Assembly: GCA_039566865.1 (NCBI GenBank)
Contig: CM076948.1
Span: forward strand, 11,357,001 to 11,421,000
Source: Aurelia coerulea
Lineage: Eukaryota > Cnidaria > Scyphozoa > Semaeostomeae > Ulmaridae
Direction of reading: 5' to 3'
DNA: 64,000 nt
The notes beneath the pieces were generated by a model that ran no database searches, was not told the origin of the DNA, and was given only the letters and a program-made list of their open reading frames with translations. A program made the position numbers and the translations under genes. Below are positions 1 to 12,300 of this stretch, in pieces. The stretch's first letter is position 1; every line of letters begins with the position of its first letter.

Positions 1-870
1 CCCGCGAAGTTTTTGAGCGCCGTTCTTCGAAATTTCGCAAATGGCAGAAAATGTTTCGTTTACTTCTACACTGGGATTGAAGATTGGCATTGCAGAGACA
101 GAACATTCAATCTAGGTGGGTGTATTGATTCGAATTATGACTAATGGGCATTTACACATAATTTTATTATGAATTGCAGTTACTGTCAGTTATCGATAAG
201 CTTTAATCGGCCGTTTTTGTGAGAAGTTACTGTGGGCCTAAGTTCCGCAGTTCGACCAATATTTATCAAATTTGTTGTTCATTTTCTGACAGACGGGGAA
301 GGGACTTAGCAATGTTTTGCTTTGATTTATACTTCGAAAGGCTTTGGCTGCTAGAAAAACATTTAAGTCCCGCTAAGTCCCAACATCTAAAGCTTTATTT
401 CACCTGAAAACAAGATGCGGTTTTCGTCCAATTTGTCCAAAGAAACTATACGTGCCCCACAACAACGCTGAACAATATTCTCGTCTGGTTTCACTGCTAT
501 ATCTTCTCCTGGTAGTTGGTCAATGCTATAAAGCTTTTGGGTGGATTTATTTTGTTTCAAAAGCGGCGAATTGACATCTCGAAAAGCTTCCATCATTTTA
601 GGCCAGCATCACAGCTTTGTTCTCTCGCGCTCGTGTGCAACACTTCCAACTGATCAAATTCCAATGGGCAATTCCAATAATATGAATGGTACGCAAAGCA
701 TTGTGGGATACTATTCCAACCCCCCCTGTGCATGGTCTAAATAAAACAATTGAATGAATGTCAAAACGAGGCCAGGGGGCGAAGGCTAGCATTGCTTTAT
801 CAATCATTTTGAAGCTTAGACACGGAAAGGAAATCTGAGACATACTTTGCAAGATGAATTTGTTGAGAAT
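1..870. other. Non-coding stretch, no recognised gene
   Basis: HYDIN should continue downstream of 3173, but no exon matching the next part of the family is visible here. A 69-codon minus-strand frame at 387-596 has no recognisable product. A 10-bp inverted repeat (GGGACTTAGC at 301-310 and its complement at 372-381) is the only structure seen. I read this as intron or mobile-element debris. Confidence 0.5.
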
Positions 871-1030
871 CAGTGGCGGTCATTTTGCAAAATATTGGGG
901 GGGGGGCGAAGCTATTGTTTCAGTTAAAAAGAATTGTTTATTTATATTGTTTTCAAACAAAAGATCTTTGTTCTAACCAACATTTGGGGGCGAGCTATTG
1001 CACTCCCTGCCCCCCAAGTGTCTGCCACTG
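871..1030. mobile_element. 160-bp hAT-type MITE
   Basis: The ends read CAGTGGCGG and TCTGCCACTG, a hAT-like inverted repeat. Flanks TTGAGAAT and TGGAGAAT differ at one of 8 bases, consistent with an aged 8-bp target duplication. It holds a G run near the left end. A truncated copy lies at 12735-12861. It has no coding capacity and sits downstream of the last HYDIN exon seen. Confidence 0.8.
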
Positions 1031-1280
1031 TGGAGAATGCAAAATTCTGATGGAGATTTATGTGAAATTTATCTGGGGGTACATGGAGGTTATAGAAGTG
1101 GGAAGGTCAAATGATTGCATTTTAAAAAGTATAGCGCACCATTCTTGGATATTTGTATTCTTTTTGGCTCACAAATATGCTCCTCTTAATGACAAATCGA
1201 ATGATGTATTGTTCATATGTGTTGTGTCACATGTGTGACAATAAAGAGAGAAAATACTGAGAAAACTCTAGAGAGTGGTA

Positions 1281-2345
1281 CAGTGGCGTCGTGGCCGGGG
1301 GGGCCATGGCCCCCCCTGTGAAAATGTTGTCGGAAAATTCGTCAGTTTTCCATTCTTGTCGGAAAAATACAAAAAATTGAATTAATCCATTTTCCTTACA
1401 CCCCTACTTTATAGCAATCGAAATGTATACATGAAATATCACTTATTCGATCAAAACGTAGTTTTTGATGAAAAAGTAGATTTTTCGACAAAAACTAGGT
1501 CCTTCGTTCGTTTTTCTGCAAAAAAGTCCTTTTTCAATCGAAAGAAAAGTGTGTTTTCTATTGGAAAAATAGACACATCAGGCGCAAAAAGTTTCGGACG
1601 AATAAATTTCAGACAAATGCTTTCCGTCAAAACATTCTTGGACTTTTCCCCCGAAAATTCGGTCGTTTTACCTACATTTTGGTGACTAAAAACGATAAAT
1701 TTACAATTTATTTTGCACGTTTCATACTTAAAAAATGTCATGCATTTATGGTGGTTTGTGCATTAAGCTTTCAATGAGTTGCTCGTAAGAGTTTGCACAA
1801 GTGAATATTGTTGAGGAAGATGGAAATGATTACTAAGATGGGATTACTTTCAGTTTCTGTAAACGGATGCTTATAGAAATGAAGATTTATATCAAGCTAT
1901 CACGTTGTTATCTAAAATTTGAAAACGATCTATTTTTGAGTGCTTTTGAGGTCCTTTTTTCGCAATTTCCCATGAAAAACAAATAGTAGATCCTTCAAAA
2001 TAGGGGCGTTTTGCAACGATCTAAAGGGCGTGGTCACAGAAAAATCCGGACCCCGGACCCCCAGTTTTCCACCCTCCTTACGCATATAGCTTCAGCTTCA
2101 CCTCCAACACCAATCACGTCTCAACAACAGCCTCACCTCCAACGAGGATCGCCTCTTAACAGGACTGCTGTGTCCCTTTCAAAAATTCTTCGCCATTATG
2201 GAACTTTTATATGACAAAAGTTCCGAGACATTTTGCCACTTTTTATACGTTACATTCCTGCTTAATTTTTGTCGGACAAAAGTCTCTTTGTCGGAAAATG
2301 TTGACCCTTGGCCCCCCCTAAAATCATGCTCCCACGACGCCACTG
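1281..2345. mobile_element. Non-autonomous hAT element, 1065 bp, perfect 8-bp TSD
   Basis: Ends are CAGTGGCGTCGTGG and the inverted form CCACGACGCCACTG. The flanks are identical 8-bp duplications GAGTGGTA at 1273-1280 and 2346-2353, diagnostic of hAT insertion. Subterminal G/C-rich runs and repeated TTGTCGGA motifs occur near both ends. No transposase frame is present inside. The intact duplication suggests a fairly recent insertion. Confidence 0.93.
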
Positions 2346-2365
2346 GAGTGGTAACTGAAGAGGTA

Positions 2366-2758
2366 CGGTAACCAAAGGCCCCCGGGGATTTATTCAATTT
2401 CGGCAACACCAGAGGGGGCCTCATGGTGGGTGGCTTATTAGAAAGGGGGATTTATCCAGAAAGTTAAATGACAAGGATATAAATAATACCTCTTTTAGTT
2501 CTTTTATCCCATATTTAGAGGGATCATCATACAATTTTACGAATCAAATACATAAATTTGACAGAATTTTTATCCTAATCATATCAAAATTAACATGCAT
2601 GCGAACTGAAGAAAAGAAAAACTTTTGGTAACCTCTAGCATTTGGTATAACTGCGAAAACTTAACAGAGAGGGTAGTTATTTGAAATTTTGGCTCTAAAG
2701 GGAGGGGTTTATTAGAGAGGGGGCTTGATAGAGAGGGGGCTAAATAGAGCTTTTACGG
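2366..2758. mobile_element. TA-flanked MITE (TACCGTAAAAGCTCT family), older copy
   Basis: The right end, TAGAGCTTTTACGG followed by TA, and internal stretches such as TCAAAATTAACATGCATG and ATCCAGAAAGT are shared with the copy at 12651-13221. The left end is decayed. The element is rich in GAGAGGGGG motifs near the right end. No protein is encoded. Confidence 0.7.
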
Positions 2759-2760
2759 TA

Positions 2761-3172
2761 AATATTTCAGTTTCCAAGCTAATTCTGACCTATTCCAGTA
2801 TTCTCACTACATTTTTAACAAGCATTATCAAAAGAGAAATTGCAAACTTCATAATCTTGGATGAAATCAATGCCAAAAATACTTCGACATTTAGGTTTCA
2901 TGACCGGGAAGTGAGAAAATAAATTAGTATTACTAAGAATAATGCTTCTGTTGTCCCAGAATAAGTTTAAAAACTTGAAGGATGATCAGTAACCATTCTG
3001 TATTGAAGTGCAATAGATACGGTACGTCTTGACAAAAGTTACTGCAACTGGTTACATCAGCAAACTTTTAGATAACGTTAATGAGTCATGATGGTAGCGA
3101 TTTATCAGTTCAAGTACGGCAGCGATACTACGACAAATATGGCAAGTTTACCCTCAAATAAATAATTCAAAC
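2761..3172. other. Intron, no feature seen
   Basis: This follows the donor of HYDIN exon 32 (exon edge at 3173). It is A/T-rich with no recognisable coding or repeat structure. Confidence 0.5.
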
Positions 3173-3350
3173 CTCTTCAGATGCGGCTGATGTTTCTGAA
3201 AGCATGTCAACTGTGATTTGCGAGCTGCCTCCTGGAAGAATAACTCCACTGGCTGGGAATATAGTGAACATTCCTAACTGCAGTTTGACAGTACTTGCAC
3301 CACTTGTTCCTCCCGCTGGCACATTTGCAGTAGTGGTGCCGGAAATTTCT
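3173..3350 (-). CDS. HYDIN: HYDIN exon 32, last exon seen in window
   Basis: 178 bp, residues 2069-2128. A Thr/Gly-rich start (EISGTTTANVPAGGTSGAST) leads into LQLGMFTIFPASGVILPGGS and QITVDMLSETSAASEE, matching vertebrate VGMFTV.P..G...PGG.Q.I.VD. Acceptor GTTTCAG; weak donor GTTTGAA, phase 0. I could not find the following exon in 1-3172. Confidence 0.95.
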
Positions 3351-6300
3351 CTGAAACAAACAGAGCATAACAACATTACTCCGGACGATTCCACCCTATT
3401 AACATGACAAAACATGCTAAAACACGTTTTCAAGTCATTGCTGTAGGGCAAAAATGGGGCCTTCAGGCGAAAATCCCTCATAATTTCACAACGGAGTGAC
3501 AGATTTCAGTCAAGTAAGTTTTGAGGTCTATTTGAACATGTCAGCCGTCAAATATATTTATATGCTGGGGTAGTCATAGTCTTTCGCTTCCCATGGTATC
3601 GTCCCTGTAGTGTAGTATAGTAATCAGGAACGTATAGTAGAATGTAAGATTTATTGTAATATTTTAATATGAATAAAAAAAAATATATTTCCCAATATCA
3701 TCATTTTGACTTTTGACTTGACGAGCAGTGACTTTCCAAACGGGGATTATTTTCATTGACTCACCCGGTATGCATAGAAAATCTGCTTTTGTTTTGAACA
3801 AGGGTCTTACGAAGAAAGAAAGACTTACCCTCGAACAGAATCTGTCCTTTTCTGCTTAGAAGTTCCCAGCTGTTGTGGGACCATTTGATGAGATCTATTT
3901 GATGCGGATCCATCTCGTGAGCGCTTCGAAGTCACCATTGATTTGAATTTGCCTACCGGTACATCGTTTTGTTGCTTTGCAATGGAATATCTGAAATCAA
4001 ACTCTCCTTTATTCTCGATTGTTATTGTCTTCGTTTTCCTTGTATTTACAAGGATTGCTCCAAAGTTGATGTCTTGAACAGGGAAGATGGAGTATTTGCT
4101 AAACACGGAGCGTACACTGATTTTCACAGGGATACCAGCGATCACTTCACCTGCTTCACCTAAGCTTGGCTCTATGATCTGAATTTAAAAAAGAAGATGA
4201 GTCATGTCAGTGATAATTGTCAGAGTATATCTTTACATTTACAGCTCAGTTAAGCCAAAGCTCCTACATGTGAGATGATTCTTTCAGGTTTGACGGAGGG
4301 TCTATTTCAAATATCTCACAAGTAAGGATTTTTCCTAAAATCGAATTCAACTATGTTTTCAGTGCTCGTAAAAACGCGAAAAAATTGCAAAATATTCCGG
4401 CCGGTCTTTTGGGAATCAACCACAACTCGATTCCTTCATATCCATCCAGTACTGTAGGTACTACGAACCCCCTAAGAACTTTCATACGCCTGAATTTCTT
4501 TTTGGTGCAGCTAGTTGAAGATAAGACGCCCTTTGTAACCAGAGACTGACGAAAAAGCGTTGGCCAGCTCTACTGTTTACAAACTTTGATAAGTCTGATA
4601 CTAGTTCAACCCGGTATCTGACCTGCAACGCCTTCTGGATTTATGCGTTTTGACCAAATGTATATAGTCTTTAACTATCCACAATCACAGTAAAGTGGAT
4701 TTTGTAAGTCATGTATGTTGTTTCACACAAACAAAATTAGCTTCCTTTTGGCTGCATACAAAGCCCCATTGATGCTCCATTTTGAATGAAAATCAATACA
4801 GTGTGAAGCATTTCGTTCCGTTAAGTCAAGCAGAACTTGGAAGATAATGCATTGGTTGGATGGGTGAAACTGCTTAAAATGTACTGTCTAGCGCAATAAT
4901 ACCAAGTAAAAACGAAAAGGATAAAGTTCCTTGGACCTCTGTAATAATTCCTAAGTTACTGGCTTACATGATTTTCAAATTACAAATAAATCTCCTTAAC
5001 TTTCTTGTGATTCAGTTATCAGTTTCATATCGCAGCATACGAGAGTACAATCACGCACCTGGCACCTAAGAATTGGTTCCTCTTTGATGGTCGTTTCATC
5101 ATTGGATTTGAACGTGACTTGCACTTGCGTTGGTCTGTCACTTGGTATCAACGTGCCATTATTAGGGGTGACAGTGAAAAGATCAGCAGCATTTGGGCAG
5201 GTCTCTGTTGATTCAAATACAAAATTGTATCCGATTTCATATCTGCCTTTGTTCTTAACTGATAAAGACTGCTTTGCCTCATCAAATACGCGTAACGTCG
5301 AGAAGTCGAGTCCACCATCGGCACCTGTGGTAAATAAATGAGAATCGAATTACGTCAATTACAGTTACTTGGACGGCTGGGAAACTTATTACATCAATGA
5401 AAGGACTCTCTTTGTTATTCAACGTGAATGCGAAAGTTTCATCAAAATATATTTGTCACTTAGTCCTTTGCGGGCGCAATGCAATTTCAAACTGACGGAA
5501 AACTAAACTTGGCCTGAACCGAAAATATGGATTTACATTGAAGTAGTTAAACTACAGACGAGTCCACCAAATTCAAAATTTTCTATCAGTTTCAGTCATT
5601 GTTGTTCTGTATTCTCTGTTTACTATAAATTTGATTTTCAGACAGTCTAAAACTGCAGTGTGTCTGCAAAGGACCCTGGGTCATCATCATCATCAATCAT
5701 CAATAATTTATTCACAGTAGGCTACAATTAAAATACCTAAATTACAACTAAATAAGGGATACTCTATCAAATATCTACAATTTACAATTTAGGAAAAAGC
5801 TATTAAAATGGGCAATATATATTAAAGGAAAAAGTACAAGCTAAGTGTCTATCCTGTTAGAAACCTAACTTTCGGGATGTATATTTTGCAGAGTCTACAG
5901 TTGCATTTATTACTGTTCCAACATCTAATGTGCGTTGTAAAAACGCGAAGGGTGTTTGCTTGTTTTATTTCTTGAGGTAAAAACTGCCACAGTTTATTTC
6001 CAAGGTAAGTTATGGACTCAACTCCAAAGGACGTTCGTACCTTTGGGAGTTGAGCGGCATGGCCATGCCTCAGATTGTAGCTAACGTTTCGTTGCACGAA
6101 ACTATCCCCTTCATGAATGGTGGATTTAAACGGTATTTCGTTTTACAAATCTCAGTCATTAGCAACTGTAGGTTTCTTATATCGATTGGCACCGATTTAG
6201 TCTGTTCCAGGGAGATAATGCCTCTCTAAGTATAGCATCTAAAATTGCTACAAGGACGCATACACATTGCACAGTGGGACATCATCATGACATAGACCAA

Positions 6301-9300
6301 AAATTTGATTTCCTACAACTACTTCCAAACAGAGTTATTTTGAAAGAGTAATGGTTGGGGATCACAAAACTTTTTAAATATTCTTTCTATCCCTTTTCTG
6401 AAAGAATGTACGAGCCTTTAAGTACTAGGCTTTATCACAAACAGGAGCAAGAAAATTCCAGTGCAGTTGATCACTGAAAATTAAGCTACCTTATCTGCCT
6501 TCTGTAGCTCCTTCAGTGGATGTTGCAGGTTAAACCTTTATATCATCTTTAGCCATTAGCGGACAACATTCATTACGTTGACAGCACCAACGACTATTTT
6601 CGGATTTTTTGCTGATATTTTGATCTGTGCACCATTAGGCCATTCTTAGCAAAACACTTACCTTTCTAGTTGGATACAAAACGTGCAGACAAGAGCAGAA
6701 AAACCACACTATGCTTAAATTGTACCTAAAGAGTCGATGATAACATGGTAGAAAGGATTGTTTGCGGAAATTTGCGGGTTTCAAGGAAAATCTGTCACAA
6801 TATGGAATAATGGAAGTAAAAAATAGCGAAGGCATCACTTTGGGACTCTATGCCTCTGAAATCTAATTCTAAGACAGCTGACCCAATAAATATTGATGTC
6901 AAATGGTTTTTAAGTGTAAAAAAGAAAAGAAAACTGCAAAGTAAGGGGGCATGGGCAAACAAGGGAGCTATTGTGGGTCTACAGGGTACCTAGCAGAACA
7001 AACCACAATGTTTTTACAATTTAATCCTTAAAACGGTCAAGAATTACAAAGGGCTTTCATATTATCCATAGCAACAGAAACGTCATGATGCACACACATT
7101 TTTGGCAGTTATTATCTCTGGTTTCATTGTGAAACCTTCCAATAATCATAATAATAATCATCATCACAACTGTAATTTAGTATAGAAAATAAACGAAATT
7201 AATTTTAATTTTTTCTAACCAACCAATTTACTTCAAACATACTTTTACATGGTTGCAGTAAGACCTTAAACATGAATTGTTAAGAATAAACAAAAATTCT
7301 TCTTAAATAGCGAATGTCATGATGCCTAGTACAAACGCCCCACTGTGCATTGCTACCCTGGATCGTGGTAAAGCAGGAAAATCTATCTCTAAAAGGAGAA
7401 AGTAGACGTCTGGTGACCTTGAGGAACATCTGCGTTAAACTGCTACTCTCTTTTGACTTCGATCGGCACTGCAAAGGGAATTTCAATCAACGGAGCAGCT
7501 CGTTTAAAAACCAAACTCTTATTCGAAACCTGGCGCGCGGAGTGCAGTGATGCGTGCATATATTGATTATAAAATCGTGGCTATTGCTGTTGATAAACCT
7601 TCCAGAAGCTACACTACAACTCATACACACATACGCAGAAAACTGACCAAACTTTCCACATTTACACACCAATTTCGATGGGAATGGCGGATGACCTTGT
7701 CAAGCATTCTGATATAAGAAAGTGATTAGAGACATAAGGTTTAGAAAGGACAAACCAAGATAAACCAAACCAAACAAAGAGTTTCGGGCTTGAAGAAGAA
7801 AATATCAAGTAGTGCCTTATTGCAGGATCTGTTGCACGGTGCTCAAAGTTACAAATTTTTGCATGCGCAGAATCTGCCTTGTCGCCCCAATGTCAAAATG
7901 GCACAAAGTTCCTGCTTCCAGTGCTTGCAGAGGGAAAAACAAACTGCAAGGAGAAAAATTAATGTTTCTTATATTTACAAAATGGGAATCTTTCACTGTT
8001 GTTAGTTAAAAATATTGTGTAGTGATTGATACGACAGAAAATAAAGACAATTCCGAAACCTATTCCAGTCTTTTTGTATACAAAACTATGGACACAAGTT
8101 TGAGCGATGAAGGAGGATGCATTAGTTCAGGTACTGGTAGAGACAACTAGGAATAAATTTATAATTCAAATGCGAGCAATTCCTTCTCTTAGTGAATACA
8201 GACGAGGGTCACTTCACTTAATCTCATCTGTTGCAATCACACTACGTACGAACATTCTAGAGGAATGATTTGATTAGCCCGTCATATAGAGGTCTTGCAG
8301 AGTCACCAAAGGTTCATTTTCATCCCTTTTACTGCTTACTACTACTAAACCTTCTGATCAAAAGTAGCAAATTGCATACGCCTTATTTTTCATAATTTTT
8401 CATTTCTCGCCAAACATTCGAAAGTCCAAAATGTATGAACTGATTTCAACCAAGCTATTTTCCTGTGTTATTTTTTTCTATCAATATTCATATTCCTTGC
8501 ATGACTCCGCTAAAGTTGTTATAACAAGGTCATGGGAAAATATCAATTCACATGGAAAAGTGTTCCTTATCATGGGGCTTTTACGAATAGATTCTTACTG
8601 ATTTCAAAGACGCATGCAATCTTTGAAAGATATAGATTACCTTTAGGAAAGCTCATATCAAGAGCAACATCGTAAGCTTCGGCTTGCACTTGAATGTTCT
8701 CTGCATGTGTAAGGCCAATTATATTTGCCGCATCTGACACCTACAACAAATTTGAAGATATGAACAAATTGTTCTCAGCTATTCCACTTCATATAACTGC
8801 AGGAATCGATGATTCGGGCAACAATATGTCGGCAACTCTCTTTACAGCGACCCCTTCAGGCTCTGATTAAAGTGTCTGCTTTGGTGGGGTGTGCAAATCA
8901 CAAAGAATATCATTTGCTGTACAATTTATGCTTTCATGTTGAGTTAATCCCAAATTACATGCCATTCGAAAGAAGAAAGATTGTACTTTCAGATCAGACG
9001 GTATGTATTACATCTACAAAAATCTTATCATCTTTTAAAGATTTTCAATTACAGCTGGGTTGCCCATTTCCTGAAACACCCGATGTTATAAGCAGAACAA
9101 AATACCTCAAGTCGGACGACTTTCTTGACATTAGTAGCCTTGATCGCCTTAAAATCCATTTGTAAGGCAAATTCTGTCATTGGCTCTATGACACCTGTGT
9201 CAGCAGGAACAGAAAAATCATCCCCAAGGTTATCCATACCACTGAGCTTCCAAGCAACCGGAAGGAGTGTGCTATTGCGAAGGTAGACTGTTCGCGTCTC

Positions 9301-12300
9301 TGTCCTAACAAAACAACGAATAAATCAATTGCATTAAAATTATGTGCAAGAAATTTCGCTGACTTAAGTTTTGGAATGAATTTCTTGAAAGGTATAATCA
9401 TCAAATTATCGAACAATTTGTCACAAAAAAGATTGGAGAGGTGAGATTGAATTAATAACCTTTGCACAAATCCCGAGGACATGAAAGTGCGAGAATGGAC
9501 AAATTATAATTAGCAGTAGATCAGATGGTAATCTTTTTCAAAAAGAGCATAAGTTTACGGTAAACATTGGTAGGCCAACAATGTCGATTTTCGGATTTCC
9601 TCAAATCTCAACAGCCCAACTTTTGAGAAACACAAAGATACCATCTTTGGAAGTAACAGAAATGTTGAAAAGGGAGAAATCTTGATTAAAAGAAAGAAAC
9701 TACAATTTTTCACAAAAATTTTCGATTTGGTTCAAATGTTAATCCTAGTTTTTTGACCTATTAAGCCGCTTGCGTGCTTGAAAACAAATATGAAACAACA
9801 CTATGTGTATGAATTCCTTTGTCTAAATGGGTAAATTGCTTCTTAAGCCTAAATGGCTTGACCCGGATTACGCTGGGGCTTAAGTGATCCCGATGTGTAC
9901 ATTGCAAGTGCTATGGGTAAAATCCTGTTTTCTCAAGACTCACAGATCCATGAGGTACAGATACGAAAAACCTATTTTCACACAGCCAGGGCAGACTTGA
10001 CGCTAGCAAAGCTTGTTCCATAATCTTTGTATGTCCTCTGTTCCGTCTTTACAGCCAAATACAACTGTGGGAGGGCAGAAATATTATTTGCCAATTTTCG
10101 ACAGCGTCTAGTTTTAAGGGGAAGAGGAATTTGAAAAATCCCAGACATAGTTTAGAAGCTTAGGATCTGCACTTCCTGTTGATATAGGTTAGATCTTATT
10201 ACCTCAAAAGCAAGGGTACAAAATGGCTTTTGAAGGTGGTACACCCTTTTAAGCAATGAATTTGCCTGGAAAATATCATTTTACAATATTTGCCAACTAT
10301 TTTGATACGGCTAGAATCCCCACATTGTTGTGCATCGAATGATGTATAGTTTAACTACATTCCTTAAAATTTTGGCTTTTAGGGAGAAAAATAATCTCCT
10401 CTTACAAACGTTTACCGTAACCTTAAAATTTTCAAGAACATAAAATTTCAAGGCCAGTTTTCAGTTTATGTGCTTACTGTAAAAAAAAGTCCATGGTTAC
10501 CACAAATAGAAATGAAATAGCGAAGCTTTACTGATGGCCAGACATTCATTTTATTTTTCATTTTCTTTCAGAAAGAGTAAAAAAATCATATCAATCTGAT
10601 TTCAAAGTTGTGAGAAAACAATCTAGTACAGAGTGTTTCAAAAACGTGATTACCGTTGAATGGCTTCTATGGAGGAGCTGTGGATTCTGTTATTTAATAG
10701 TTCACCTTTGAAGCTGCTGTTTATGAAATGCTACAAACTAGAGCTCGAGATATTGCTTACATGAATCAAACAAGTAATTGCAGAGTAATGGTCAAACAAA
10801 AAAGACAAAATCAGAGGTCGGTCCAAAACCAGAGGGTCCCCAATTCACCATCAATACTAAAATGAAGTAAAGACGGTGATAGAGCTTTTGAACATGGTTT
10901 TATGTTTAAAACCAAGTGCATGGACCTAAAATTTGGGTATAGGTTCAAAGTATTGTACCCGTGAGCCAGAAAAATGTTTAATTTTTCGTCAATATCCTAT
11001 CTGTCAATATTAATGGTTATTTCTTGTTGATTTTTCGACTGTCTTTTCGTTTATAGATTACAATTTCTTGAAATCAGTTGCAGCAGACTGCCCAAAAAGA
11101 TCGAAGAAAGTTATCAAATTCTTTAAAGACTGAACTTGGGAGAACAAAGGGAGTGCTCCTCGAACTAGGGAATTTGGAAATTTATTATGTCGCACGAAAA
11201 GAACGATTGTTTAATCATCGCAAAACTTTAGTATTACTTTCATCAATTCAAATATTATCATTTCAAAGAAATGAGAAAACTGAACATTTTTGTATTATCC
11301 TTAGAACACGAGGAGATACGAGCCTACAAAGTAAAAATTCTGAGTGCTCCAGAAACAAGAGGTTTTGAAAAAGGGTTCACATTTGGGTTGCAGCAAAAGG
11401 AAAAGTCAAAATCAAAGTTGTCATGATATCAATACAGAGTCCCAGTCATCGGTAGCATGTCTGTTGTTATACTTCTCATAAAACAAGATTTCTGAGGAGT
11501 TTTCTGTTGGGTCATCGGCAATTTCTAAAGGCTTCGCTTCATATTTAATGGTTGGAAATAACGTCTTCAAAATAGAACAAAATGATGAAAACGATAGATT
11601 CTTTCGTCACTTTTTGGGAACCTGTCCTGCGAGGAGCTCATTAATGCCCGCTGGATATCGAATCTCGCGCCAAGAATTCAGCCATTAACCCATGAGTCCC
11701 AATGTTTAAACGAACCAAGTTTGATGCTCCTCCACAGCTGCATATTTTGTGCTGCGTATTTCGGAATTTTGGAAAGGAGTGAAAACATTGGGGAGAGTGG
11801 AGTAAGTCTAATATCAAACTATGGATAAACACTTTATGAAAACCTCTAGATTTACGTGCACTCTAAATTTAGATTTGCGAGCTCGTATCTCTGGTAGCTG
11901 GTGAAGGATTTTTAAATGCAAGGTATTTTGAATTTTAGTTGTGGATTAAAAAAGCTAGTTTTGCACTCTGAAAGTCCCGATCAACCTGATACCTGATGCA
12001 AATGAAGTTTTCTATAAACTGCAACGCTTACATTAAAATCCAAGTGGAAGATTATCTGTTGATGGTTACCTAATATTGACAACAACAGATACCCTTGGGA
12101 ACGAGGTTTGTTCCCAGCATTTAGTCGTTTTATTCCTTTTTCCTGTCATAAGAAGACACTCGGTAGATTCTGACACTGAGACACTTGGTAGATTCTAAGG
12201 CAATTCGAGAACATGTCAGAAAAGATACACAGAGCCTCGATTTTCATATTTACCTGTAAAGCAAGACTCTGTCAAACTGAATGAGCTTTTTGTCAAGTTC

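Noticed and set aside
387..596. Minus-strand frame that might be the next HYDIN exon
   Set aside because: Its sequence does not resemble the expected continuation of HYDIN and I saw no convincing splice borders in the right phase.
9186..9482. Minus-strand frame of 98 codons overlapping exon 28
   Set aside because: It is another reading frame across exon 28 and its intron; the HYDIN frame is clear there.
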